11,815 nucleotides of DNA from CAYNDB01 sp964395915 (lineage in GTDB: Bacteria; Nitrospinota_A; UBA7883; JAJRTC01). Positions within the stretch are counted from its first letter, which is position 1; each line of letters opens with the position of its first letter. Both the position numbers and the translations under genes were made by a program. The stretch is from contig CAYNDB010000079.1 of the NCBI GenBank assembly GCA_964395915.1, forward strand, positions 1-11,815, in the 5' to 3' direction. The notes below the pieces were generated by a model, which did no database searches, was not told where the DNA came from, and was given only the letters and a program-made list of their open reading frames with translations. Below are positions 1-7,482 of the stretch, in pieces.

Positions 1-533
1 GGAGGGACATCTTGCGCTAGCCTGGTCATGCCTCCAATCATAGCCATGGTTCCAATACGCACGAACTGGTGAATTCCTACTGCGCCGCCTATTACGGCAT
101 GATCCCCGACAGTGACATGACCGGAAAGCCCTGCGAGAGTTGTAACCGTCACTCCCGCGCCAAGCTTGCAGTCATGCCCGACATGGCTTTGCGCCATGAT
201 GTAGCACTGCTCCCCTATCGAAGTAGAGCCGTTTTCATACATCGACCGGCTTATTACCGTAAGCTCGTTTATAACGGAGCCGGACCCGATATTGACCCAT
301 GAGGGTGTCTGTTTCCAATTATATATTTGCGGGTCGCCGCCAACAATTGAGTTTGCTCCCACCCGGCAATTGTCGCCCAGGATGGTCCATTGAATTTGAG
401 CGCCTGGGTCCACATGGCAACCGGCTCCAATCTCTGTATTGGGCCCAATAACAGAATGTGCCCCGATAACAGACCCTTCGCCTATCTTTGCCGAAGGGTC
501 GACAAGCGCCGTTTCATGGATCGAAACGGTCAT
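1..533 (-). CDS. lpxA: LpxA-like UDP-N-acetylglucosamine O-acyltransferase, 3' end cut by window edge
   Basis: First committed step of lipid A synthesis: transfers a 3-hydroxyacyl chain from acyl carrier protein to UDP-GlcNAc in the cytoplasm. The 177 visible codons begin MTVSIHETALVDPSAKIG and show left-handed beta-helix hexapeptide repeats throughout. The SHVGHDC motif gives His117 and catalytic His120 (E. coli His125), GHV gives His139 and IHQF gives His155-Gln156, all at a constant offset of five from E. coli. Gly168 aligns with E. coli Gly173, the acyl-chain ruler position, which favours a long (about C14) acyl chain; this is inference. The ATG overlaps the fabZ stop as ATGA, so translation is probably coupled. 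Oddly, the usual IREx-VTIHRG stretch reads INELTVISRS and the nucleotide-contacting loop before it is shortened. The C-terminal helical domain lies outside the window. The family is clear; exact substrate preference is less so. Confidence 0.9.
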   Translation of the reverse strand, partial: MTVSIHETALVDPSAKIGEGSVIGAHSVIGPNTEIGAGCHVDPGAQIQWTILGDNCRVGANSIVGGDPQIYNWKQTPSWVNIGSGSVINELTVISRSMYENGSTSIGEQCYIMAQSHVGHDCKLGAGVTVTTLAGLSGHVTVGDHAVIGGAVGIHQFVRIGTMAMIGGMTRLAQDVP

Positions 534-970
534 TTATTATTGCTTTCAACCACGGCTGTAAGCCCGGCTTCGCAAACAAGCGCTTCACCCACAAACGCTT
601 TTCCAGCGACTTTCCACACGCGGCTTTTAGTTTTGACAACCTCCACCTCAAGCTGAATAACATCTCCAGGTATCACAGGTTTTCTAAACCTTGCGCTGTC
701 GATAGCGGCGAAATATATTATTTTTCCCTGCTGTTCCTGATGAGTGTACGTCGCAAGCGTGGCCGCAAGCTGGGCCAGCGCTTCCACAATAAGAACGCCA
801 GGCATTACCGGCTGATCCGGAAAATGCCCCTGAAAAAAACTCTCCGAACCGGTGACATTTTTGATCCCGACCGCTCTTTTGCCAGCCTCGATTTCGATAA
901 CCCTGTCCAACAACAAAAATGGGTGACGATGTGGAATATATTTGTGCAATTCGTGATGTTCAATAACCAC
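530..970 (-). CDS. fabZ: 3-hydroxyacyl-ACP dehydratase FabZ
   Basis: Dehydrates 3-hydroxyacyl-ACP to trans-2-enoyl-ACP in type II fatty-acid elongation, using the same 3-hydroxyacyl-ACP pool that LpxD and LpxA draw on. The protein is 146 residues, normal for FabZ, with one hot-dog fold. The catalytic pair is visible as His16 in HRHPFLLLDR and Glu63 in the PVMPGVLIVEALAQ helix; the FFQGHFPDQP segment between them is also typical. The start is GTG at 970. An AAGGAG-type ribosome site sits about 10 bases upstream, inside the last codons of lpxD, and the GTG follows the lpxD stop with no gap. The fabZ stop overlaps the lpxA start (ATGA). The position between lpxD and lpxA is the classic arrangement. 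Confidence 0.96.
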   Translation of the reverse strand: MVIEHHELHKYIPHRHPFLLLDRVIEIEAGKRAVGIKNVTGSESFFQGHFPDQPVMPGVLIVEALAQLAATLATYTHQEQQGKIIYFAAIDSARFRKPVIPGDVIQLEVEVVKTKSRVWKVAGKAFVGEALVCEAGLTAVVESNNK

Positions 971-1990
971 CTAGCTGTTTTCTCCTTTCACGCCAATTTT
1001 CTTTTCCAGCGCCTTTATTTTTTTGTTTAACTTGTCGATGCGTTGTCCTGATAAAAGGAAACGCTTGAACTCCATATTTTTCATCACAAGATGTCCTGAA
1101 TAGACGCCCGGCTCGGTGATATTCGTATGAACACCTGTTTTCGCGGCAATAACAGTTCCTGAAGCGATCGTCACATGGTCGGCCACTCCAGCCATTCCAC
1201 CCATCATAACGTTGGCGCCTATGACAACCGAGCCTGAAATTCCGCAACAACCCGCTATGACACTGTTTTCCCCGATTATCGTATTGTGTCCGACATGCAC
1301 ATGGTTGTCCAGCTTGGCTCCTTTTTTGATTACGGTAGCGTCGATGGTGGCGCGGTCGATAGCGCAAAGAGCCCCGATCTCCACATCATCCTCTATACGG
1401 ACTATACCTGTCTGCGGAATCTTGTAACGCTCGCCTGAATCAAGCCGGACATACCCAAACCCGTCCGAACCAATTACCGCGCCAGCATGAATGCGGCATC
1501 TTTCCCCAACTATTGTTCCGTCATACAGTGTAACGTTATCGAATATAACGCTATCAGCGCCTATGACGCATTTCATACCTACCCGCGCACCCGCCAAAAT
1601 AGCGGCTTTATCCCCTATCTTCGCTCCGTCGCCAATAGTGACATGAGGTCCAATATGCGCGTCCGGGCCTATCTCGACATTTGCGCCTACAACCGCCGAA
1701 GGATGTATGCCCGAGGCATATACAGGATATGGACGCAGAAGCTTGAGCGTCATTGCAAAAGCCAGGGATGGGTTTTTCGATACAACAGAAGGTCTGTCTG
1801 GCTCCATGCCGACAGGCAAAATAAGGGCGGCGGCTTTACAGGAAGAAATATCGCGACCCGCCTTTTCATCGTTTACACAAGCGATATCACGCTTGTCGGC
1901 GGTGGTCAGAGACGCAATTGTGTCGACTTCAACATCTCCATCGCCGTGAAGCTCAGCTCCAAGCGCCTCGGCGATATGGGCAAGCTTCAT
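971..1990 (-). CDS. lpxD: UDP-3-O-acylglucosamine N-acyltransferase LpxD
   Basis: Third step of lipid A synthesis: N-acylates UDP-3-O-acyl-glucosamine with a 3-hydroxyacyl chain from ACP. At 339 residues it matches the family length (E. coli 341). Residues 1 to about 95 form the N-terminal uridine-binding domain (NPSLAFA at 73-79). Residues about 96-295 are hexapeptide repeats of the left-handed beta-helix. The signature GSDGFGY is at 174-180, and catalytic His235 lies in LDNHVHVGHN. The C-terminal stretch (about 305-333, rich in Lys, Leu and Glu) is the expected acyl-carrier-protein-binding helix. The ATG overlaps the skp stop as ATGA, and only a weak AAGG site lies upstream, so translational coupling probably drives initiation. 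fabZ follows directly. Confidence 0.96.
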   Translation of the reverse strand: MKLAHIAEALGAELHGDGDVEVDTIASLTTADKRDIACVNDEKAGRDISSCKAAALILPVGMEPDRPSVVSKNPSLAFAMTLKLLRPYPVYASGIHPSAVVGANVEIGPDAHIGPHVTIGDGAKIGDKAAILAGARVGMKCVIGADSVIFDNVTLYDGTIVGERCRIHAGAVIGSDGFGYVRLDSGERYKIPQTGIVRIEDDVEIGALCAIDRATIDATVIKKGAKLDNHVHVGHNTIIGENSVIAGCCGISGSVVIGANVMMGGMAGVADHVTIASGTVIAAKTGVHTNITEPGVYSGHLVMKNMEFKRFLLSGQRIDKLNKKIKALEKKIGVKGENS

Positions 1991-2580
1991 TTTTTATTTT
2001 CAGCCTTGCCTTTGTCAGATGTAAATTCCTCGTCGTACAATTTTATAACAGTGGATGTAAGATCCACGGCTTTATCCATATACAACACGATACTTCCTAA
2101 AAGGTTTGCGCCTCCACCCATTTCAATTATCATCGTATATTCGTTTTTGGCGGCGTAATCCTTGATGATTCTCATGATATCTTTCAACAGGGCTCTCATC
2201 ACCTTGCCTTGCCCCTGTTGCAAAAGCTCGCGGGTGTCTTGCTGAAATAGCTCCAGCTCCCTTTTCATCCGCCGTAAATTACTCTCTTTTTCGGTCAGGG
2301 TAGACTCTCTCATCATCATTCGTTGTTGCTGAAGCTCTGATTCAAGATGTTTCACCGCATCCTGTTTTTTTTGCAGGATGATGGTTTCCTTTTCAGCCCT
2401 GACCTTAAGCTTTGCAAGAGCCTCTTTCCCTGCCACGGTGTTATCAAGAATATATTGAAGATTTATCCCGCCGATTTTAACGGCGTCGGACGCCAGCGCA
2501 ATACTGCCAGTGGAAGATACGGCAATTGTCGCCGCAATAAACATTATGCAAAGATACCGTGTAATTTTTGTGTCAATCAT
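1987..2580 (-). CDS. skp: Skp/OmpH-family periplasmic chaperone
   Basis: Likely periplasmic holdase that carries unfolded outer-membrane proteins to the BAM complex. The 197-residue protein starts with a Sec signal peptide (Lys5 and Arg8, a hydrophobic stretch from about 9-28, likely cleavage after ALA at residue 30). The mature part opens with a short beta strand (VKIGGINLQYIL). It continues as a long charged, Gln/Glu/Lys/Arg-rich coiled coil at about 50-145 (the tentacles) and ends with strands such as YTMIIEMGGG and a polar tail, which is the OmpH layout. Sequence identity in this family is low, so the assignment rests on architecture and on the bamA-skp-lpxD context. A GGAGGGG sequence inside the last codons of bamA is the only ribosome site and is rather far (about 15 bases) from the ATG. 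Its stop overlaps the lpxD start. Confidence 0.9.
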   Translation of the reverse strand: MIDTKITRYLCIMFIAATIAVSSTGSIALASDAVKIGGINLQYILDNTVAGKEALAKLKVRAEKETIILQKKQDAVKHLESELQQQRMMMRESTLTEKESNLRRMKRELELFQQDTRELLQQGQGKVMRALLKDIMRIIKDYAAKNEYTMIIEMGGGANLLGSIVLYMDKAVDLTSTVIKLYDEEFTSDKGKAENKK

Positions 2581-2585
2581 TGTCT

Positions 2586-4868
2586 TTAAAAAGCCCCTCC
2601 TATCGTAAAGTGGAATTCGCTGGGAGATTCGCCCGGACGCTGGTCCAGCTTGAAACCGTAAGCCAGTGTTATGGGGCCGACCGGTGAAAAGAAGTGAACC
2701 CCGAATCCCCAGCTATGTCTCATCTCGCCAAGATCGTAATATTTATCCGTTGTATTTCCAGCCGCGTCATTTGTTCCATAGACATTACCTCTGTCATAAA
2801 AAAGAAATCCTCTGAAATATCGGGTAAATCTATATTGTAGTTCAGCGTTTAACTGGAGTAAAGCCTCTCCGCCGATAGTATCGCCAAACTCATCCTGCGG
2901 ACCAATATCTTCATATGTAAAGCCTCGCAAACTACGCGGGCCGCCAAGGTAAAACCGCTTGAAAATAGGCAGGCCCTTGCCGCCATATCCTTCAGCGCGG
3001 CCAATTTTCAAATGTGTCATGCTAACAAATCCAAGCAACAAGCTCTTATAGTACGTATGCTCTCCTATAAGCTTGTAATATTTCTCATTACCACCTATGC
3101 CTCCCATTTCCGCGTAAACATAAATCTTTTGCCCAGATGTCGGGCTATATGGATCATTTCTAGTGTCATATGTCAGGGACGGATTTAATGACCCTACCGT
3201 GCTTATTCCTTCCTGCTCTCTAAGGAAAACACTGGCCCTCTCGTCATCTATAATAAGCACCTTGTTACGCTCATATTTATAACCAAGCCTGGCAAACAGG
3301 TATTCGCCCAAATCACGCCCGATACGGAACCCAGCGCCTGTGTTCTTCGAGTCGTAACTGGTATATCGATAGGTTTTGTTATACATGTCGACTCCACCAA
3401 GCAACTGACGGTCGAAAAGCGCAGGCTCGGTAAATCTCAATGTAAAGTCGGAACGTAAGTCGGAATAATCAAGTGTCATGGAAAGCTCTTGACCGCGCCC
3501 CATCAGATTATTCCATTTCACCTGCCCCTGCAGGATAAGGTTTTCGAACGAGCTATACCCCATGGCAAAAGATATTTGCCCGGTGCTTCGCTCAACCACT
3601 TTTACTTCAAAATCTACAAGGTCCTCTTCCGGCCTGCTGCGCTGTTCTATATCAACGCTTTCAAAAAAACCAAGGTTGTTTATTCGTTGTCTGGTTCGAC
3701 GCAGCTTGGCGCTGTTAAAAAGCTCGCCCTCGCCAAGCCTGAACTCACGTCTTATCACCCTGTCCCTTGTGTTATCATTCCCGGTAATCTTGATTTTACC
3801 AACGTAGACTTTTCGTCCCCTGTTAATCGTTATCCATATGTTAACGATTTTTTCCTCATCGTTTATATTGAGTTTCGGGATGACTCTGGCAAAAGCGTAC
3901 CCTTTCTGCGAATACATGTCTGTAATACCAAAGACATCCTTCCTGAAAAGACTTTTGTTGAATATGTCTCCCTCTTCAAGGCTTATACGGTCAAGAAGTT
4001 CCTTTTCAGAATAAACCTCATCACCTTGAGCCTCGATTTTCCCGACACGATACTGATCCCCCTCATCCAGCGGAAACGTAACAGTAATATTTCGCTTCTC
4101 CCTGTTCACCTCAACCTCAGGGTCAAACACTTTCACTTTAAGATAACCATTGTCATGGTAAAAAGACTCCAACCTCAAAAGATCTGTTTTAAGCGTGTCT
4201 TTTTTATATGCGCCGGAATCCGCAAAAACGGAGGTCCAGCCACCTTCCTTTGTTTCAATATTATTTTGCAATGTCCTGCCGGAAAAAGCTTTGGCGACAC
4301 GAAACTTTACTTCCTTTATGATGATTTTCCGTCCCTCATCAACAATGTATTCCACATCCACTTGATTTCCGTTAAGCTTGTGCACCACGGTTTTAATTTG
4401 AGAGAAATAAAATCCCTTGTTACGGTAAATCTGCTTTATCCTTTTCTGATCCCAAGGTGTCTGGTCCTGCCGAAAAAAAGTCCCTTTCTGCGTCTTGAGC
4501 TTCGCGGTGATTTCCGACTTTTCCACTTCTTCAACGTTAGTGAGGATAACTTCTCTTACAAACGGTTTTTCCTTGAAGATATAGGTAAGGACAAGTCCAT
4601 CCTCTTCTTCCTGAACATCGATTTTAACGTCGTCGAAAAAACCAAGGTCATACACCCTGCGCATATCGCCGCTTGACGTATTCGCATTATATTTTTCGCC
4701 TGTTTTGCTGTGAATGTAATACCGGATGGTGTTACTGTCGGCGCGGGATACGCCAGTTATCCGTATCTCTTTAATAAGTTTGGAAAAGTCGATGGCAAGT
4801 GATTGTGATGAGGCAAAAATGGTGATAAAGAATAAAAAGAGGCCCACTCCTCTTTGATAGCAAATCAT
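2586..4868 (-). CDS. bamA: Outer-membrane protein assembly factor BamA
   Basis: Central BAM subunit that folds beta-barrel proteins into the outer membrane. From the ATG at 4868 it is 760 residues, somewhat shorter than E. coli BamA (about 810). A signal peptide covers about 1-26. Five POTRA domains follow at about 30-102, 103-180, 182-271, 272-352 and 355-427, several showing the GFF or KGY turn typical of POTRA repeats. The barrel spans about 430-760. It includes the LRGF motif (about 647-650, the conserved (V/I)RGF lid-loop motif), the VGPITLAYGFKLD strand, and a C-terminal beta-signal ending in Phe (FHFTIGGAF). A TTG directly before the ATG is an alternative start at 4871. The gene begins 18 bases after clpC with no terminator between, so the two are probably co-transcribed; a TGAGGT sequence at the clpC stop may be the ribosome site. 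skp follows 5 bases downstream. Confidence 0.96.
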   Translation of the reverse strand: MICYQRGVGLFLFFITIFASSQSLAIDFSKLIKEIRITGVSRADSNTIRYYIHSKTGEKYNANTSSGDMRRVYDLGFFDDVKIDVQEEEDGLVLTYIFKEKPFVREVILTNVEEVEKSEITAKLKTQKGTFFRQDQTPWDQKRIKQIYRNKGFYFSQIKTVVHKLNGNQVDVEYIVDEGRKIIIKEVKFRVAKAFSGRTLQNNIETKEGGWTSVFADSGAYKKDTLKTDLLRLESFYHDNGYLKVKVFDPEVEVNREKRNITVTFPLDEGDQYRVGKIEAQGDEVYSEKELLDRISLEEGDIFNKSLFRKDVFGITDMYSQKGYAFARVIPKLNINDEEKIVNIWITINRGRKVYVGKIKITGNDNTRDRVIRREFRLGEGELFNSAKLRRTRQRINNLGFFESVDIEQRSRPEEDLVDFEVKVVERSTGQISFAMGYSSFENLILQGQVKWNNLMGRGQELSMTLDYSDLRSDFTLRFTEPALFDRQLLGGVDMYNKTYRYTSYDSKNTGAGFRIGRDLGEYLFARLGYKYERNKVLIIDDERASVFLREQEGISTVGSLNPSLTYDTRNDPYSPTSGQKIYVYAEMGGIGGNEKYYKLIGEHTYYKSLLLGFVSMTHLKIGRAEGYGGKGLPIFKRFYLGGPRSLRGFTYEDIGPQDEFGDTIGGEALLQLNAELQYRFTRYFRGFLFYDRGNVYGTNDAAGNTTDKYYDLGEMRHSWGFGVHFFSPVGPITLAYGFKLDQRPGESPSEFHFTIGGAF

Positions 4869-4886
4869 CAAATTTTCAGATGGACC

Positions 4887-7319
4887 TCAAACGCTTTCGG
4901 CCACCGGATTTGTATCATGAAACGTAAGTTTGCCATTCTCAAATTTCACTATGACAGAACTTCCGCGTTTTATCCTGCCATAGAGCATCTCTTCGGAAAG
5001 AGGGTTTCCCAGCAGTTTCTGGATGGCGCGCTTGAGCGGCCTGGCTCCGTAAACCGGATCAAACCCCTCGTCGACTATGTATTCTTTTGCCGCATCTTCG
5101 ATTTTAAGCTCGACCCCTTCTTCAAGCAGACGTTTCATCAATTCGGAAATTTGTATTTCGATAATCTCGGAAATATTTTCCTTGTCCAGTTTCCTGAAAG
5201 TAACAATCTCGTCTATTCGGTTAAGAAATTCCGGATTAAACGTTCTTTTAAGTTCGGTTTTGATTCCGTCTTCCATTTTTTTATGGGCAAACTCAGGGTT
5301 GTCGGGCTGAAAGCCCATAGATGAGCCTTTCTCTATGATTCTGGCGGAAAGATTGGACGTCATGATCAAAATTGTATTTTTGAAACTTACGTTGCGTCCG
5401 TAGCTATCCGTCAACCTGCCGTCATCCATGATCTGCAGAAGCATATGGAAAATATCACCATGCGCTTTTTCGATTTCGTCAAGCAACACAACAGCGTATG
5501 GGCGCCTGCGCACTCTTTCAGTAAGTTGCCCGCCTTCTTCATATCCAACATATCCGGGAGGAGCTCCGACAAGCTTGGACGCGGCGAACTTCTCCATATA
5601 TTCAGACATATCAAGCCGTATAAGCGCAGCCTTGTCGCCAAACAGATATTCAGCCAACACGTTGGCAAGCTCGGTTTTCCCGACTCCTGTGGCGCCGAGA
5701 AACAAAAACACGCCCATTGGCTTTGTAAGCTCTTTCAAACCCATGCGGGAGCGGCGGATCGCCTTGCATACAGCTTCGATCGCTTCGTCCTGACCAATAA
5801 TCTTTTTCTTAAGCTCATCCGCCATGACCTGCAACTTCTGAGACTCTTCTTTCTCTATACGGGTTAACGGAATGCCGGTTATCGAAGAAACCACGTACGC
5901 CACGTCCTCTTCAGACACTTCCGGCCGCGCGCTCTCTTGGTCGTTCTCCCAGTCGCCCCGCAGTTTATCCAGCTCAAGACGATAACCCTCTTCCTTATCG
6001 CGCAGTTCGACGGCTATCTCGAACTCCTGTTTTTCAATGCAGTCCTTTTTCTCCTGAACAACCTCATCGATTTTTTGTTGCACCTCTCTTATCTCGGGAG
6101 GATAGGTCACTTTTCGCAAATGTACCCGGCTACCGGCCTCGTCAATAACGTCGATCGCCTTGTCCGGCAGGAACCTGTCCTGTATATACTTGTCAGATAG
6201 GCGGACCGCCGCGTATATCGCGTCATCGGTAATTTTCGCTTTGTGATGCTCTTCATATTCCGGCCTCAGCCCGCGAATGATCTCTATCGCCTCCTCAACA
6301 CTGGGCGGCTGTACGATCACAGGCTGGAACCTGCGTTCAAGCGCTCCGTTCTTTTCAATATATTTGCGATATTCGTCTAGCGTGGTGGCGCCTATGCATT
6401 GTATCTCTCCCCTGGAAAGCGCTGGCTTTAGCATATTCGAAGCGTCAACGCTTCCTTCAGCCGCTCCAGCCCCCACAAGGGTGTGTATCTCGTCAATAAA
6501 CAAAATGACGTTGGTCGCCTGCATGATCTCTTTCATGATCGTCTTGATTCTCTGCTCAAACTGGCCGCGATATTTCGTGCCGGCGATTACAGCGCCAAGG
6601 TCGAGGCTTATCACGCGTTTATCGTAAAGAAGCTGCGGCACCTCACGGGATATTATCCGCTGCGCCATGCCTTCAACGATAGCGGTCTTGCCTACTCCAG
6701 GCTCACCTATAAGCACAGGGTTGTTCTTGGTTCTTCGCGCCAGAATCTGTATTAACCGCTCTATCTCCTTATCCCGCCCGATAACCGGGTCCAGCTTGCT
6801 CTTGACGGCAAGCTCGGTAAGATCGCGGCCAAACTCATCAAGCGCGGGAGTTTTGCTCTGCTGTTTTTCCTGAGGAGCGCTAGGCTCCCTCAGCAGGTTT
6901 ATAGTCTGCTCACGTATATCGGCATATGAAACACCAAGGCCACTCAAAACTCTTGCGCCCACCCCGTCTTTCTCACGGACAAGCCCAAGGAGTAAATGCT
7001 CCGTGCCAATATAGCTGTGCCCCATGGAGCGAGCTTCCTCCACCGAATATTCAAGAACTTTTTTTGCCCTGCTTGTAAACGGGATGTCGCCGATAATGAG
7101 AGTATTGGAGCTTGCCGGCATGTTACGCTCAACCTCGGAGCGCACCTGCTTGAGGTCTACCCCAAGCCTTTGCAATACGGCGATAGCCACACCTCCGGCG
7201 TCTTTCAACACGCCCAAAAGAAGGTGCTCGGTACCGAGATACTCGTGCTGGTTCTTCTCCGCTTCTTCGCGGGCGAGGATTATTACTTTTCTTGCTCGTT
7301 CAGTAAATCTTTTAAACAT
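4887..7319 (-). CDS. clpC: ClpC-type AAA+ unfoldase, ATPase subunit of a Clp protease
   Basis: Hexameric ATP-dependent unfoldase that feeds substrates to ClpP or disaggregates proteins in the cytoplasm. The 810 residues hold, in order: double Clp-N repeats (about 1-70 and 78-145), a first AAA domain with Walker A GEPGVGKT (205-212), Walker B ILFIDE and arginine fingers at 329-330, a UVR-containing middle region (QEFEIAVELRDKEE, about 431-444), and a second AAA domain with Walker A GATGVGKT (542-549), Walker B VVLLDE (610-615) and sensor-2 GAR (758-760). The UVR region and length mark ClpC rather than ClpA or ClpB. MGF at 668-670 aligns with the ClpP-docking (I/V/L)GF loop, so partnership with ClpP is expected, though clpP is not in view. 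A GGGAG ribosome site lies 7 bases before the ATG, in the loop of a small hairpin. Placement in an envelope operon is unusual. Confidence 0.96.
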   Translation of the reverse strand: MFKRFTERARKVIILAREEAEKNQHEYLGTEHLLLGVLKDAGGVAIAVLQRLGVDLKQVRSEVERNMPASSNTLIIGDIPFTSRAKKVLEYSVEEARSMGHSYIGTEHLLLGLVREKDGVGARVLSGLGVSYADIREQTINLLREPSAPQEKQQSKTPALDEFGRDLTELAVKSKLDPVIGRDKEIERLIQILARRTKNNPVLIGEPGVGKTAIVEGMAQRIISREVPQLLYDKRVISLDLGAVIAGTKYRGQFEQRIKTIMKEIMQATNVILFIDEIHTLVGAGAAEGSVDASNMLKPALSRGEIQCIGATTLDEYRKYIEKNGALERRFQPVIVQPPSVEEAIEIIRGLRPEYEEHHKAKITDDAIYAAVRLSDKYIQDRFLPDKAIDVIDEAGSRVHLRKVTYPPEIREVQQKIDEVVQEKKDCIEKQEFEIAVELRDKEEGYRLELDKLRGDWENDQESARPEVSEEDVAYVVSSITGIPLTRIEKEESQKLQVMADELKKKIIGQDEAIEAVCKAIRRSRMGLKELTKPMGVFLFLGATGVGKTELANVLAEYLFGDKAALIRLDMSEYMEKFAASKLVGAPPGYVGYEEGGQLTERVRRRPYAVVLLDEIEKAHGDIFHMLLQIMDDGRLTDSYGRNVSFKNTILIMTSNLSARIIEKGSSMGFQPDNPEFAHKKMEDGIKTELKRTFNPEFLNRIDEIVTFRKLDKENISEIIEIQISELMKRLLEEGVELKIEDAAKEYIVDEGFDPVYGARPLKRAIQKLLGNPLSEEMLYGRIKRGSSVIVKFENGKLTFHDTNPVAESV

Positions 7320-7321
7320 GG

Positions 7322-7364
7322 GTGATCTCCCATCACAAATAGCTGATCCGCGTTTGCGAACCAG
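7322..7364 (-). promoter_or_regulatory. Structured clpC mRNA leader: two potential hairpins, one displaying the ribosome site
   Basis: Read on the minus strand, CTGGTTCGC-AAAC-GCGGATCAG (7364 to 7343) folds into a 9-bp stem with a 4-base loop. Two of the pairs are G-U type, so the stem is complete only in the minus-strand transcript, i.e. the clpC mRNA. It is followed by GTGAT-GGGAG-ATCAC (7336 to 7322), whose loop is exactly the clpC ribosome site. This is seen directly by pairing the bases. A role in controlling ClpC translation is inference; there is no U-run, so it is not an intrinsic terminator. Confidence 0.45.
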
Positions 7365-7388
7365 TTTCTAAAAAAATCAATGTCTCCG

Positions 7389-7410
7389 CTTATAATGCAT
7401 ACATTATAAG
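7389..7410. promoter_or_regulatory. Perfect AT-rich inverted repeat upstream of clpC, possible operator overlapping -10 elements
   Basis: Two exact 9-bp arms, CTTATAATG and CATTATAAG, flank a 4-base centre. Each strand therefore carries a consensus TATAAT (7391-7396 on plus; 7408-7403 on minus). The minus-strand copy lies 84 bases upstream of the clpC start and is the best -10 candidate for clpC, although no good -35 is present 16-18 bases away. The arms resemble PerR/Fur half-sites (TTATAAT and ATTATAA) but are separated by 6 bases rather than the usual 1. No T-run follows, so it is not a terminator. An operator or activator site is plausible but unproven. Confidence 0.45.
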
Positions 7411-7482
7411 AATATATTAACTAAAGTAGGGTAGCTGGCATATTTCCCGCACGCCCTGCATTTAAAGTCCATCTTATGAATT

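Noticed and set aside
3489..4676. A 395-codon open frame on the plus strand opposite bamA.
   Set aside because: It is an antisense shadow of a clearly conserved gene, with no recognisable domain in its translation.
4869..4871. TTG directly before the bamA ATG as the true start codon.
   Set aside because: It cannot be excluded, but ATG is the stronger initiator and the difference is a single residue.
7404..7472. A 22-codon minus-strand reading frame with a CxxC pair (MDFKCRACGKYASYPTLVNIFL) between lolD and clpC, briefly considered as a zinc-ribbon or McsA-like leader peptide.
   Set aside because: It has no ribosome site, its stop falls inside the AT-rich inverted repeat, and the resemblance to McsA is limited to one CxxC. 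Chance is the simpler explanation.
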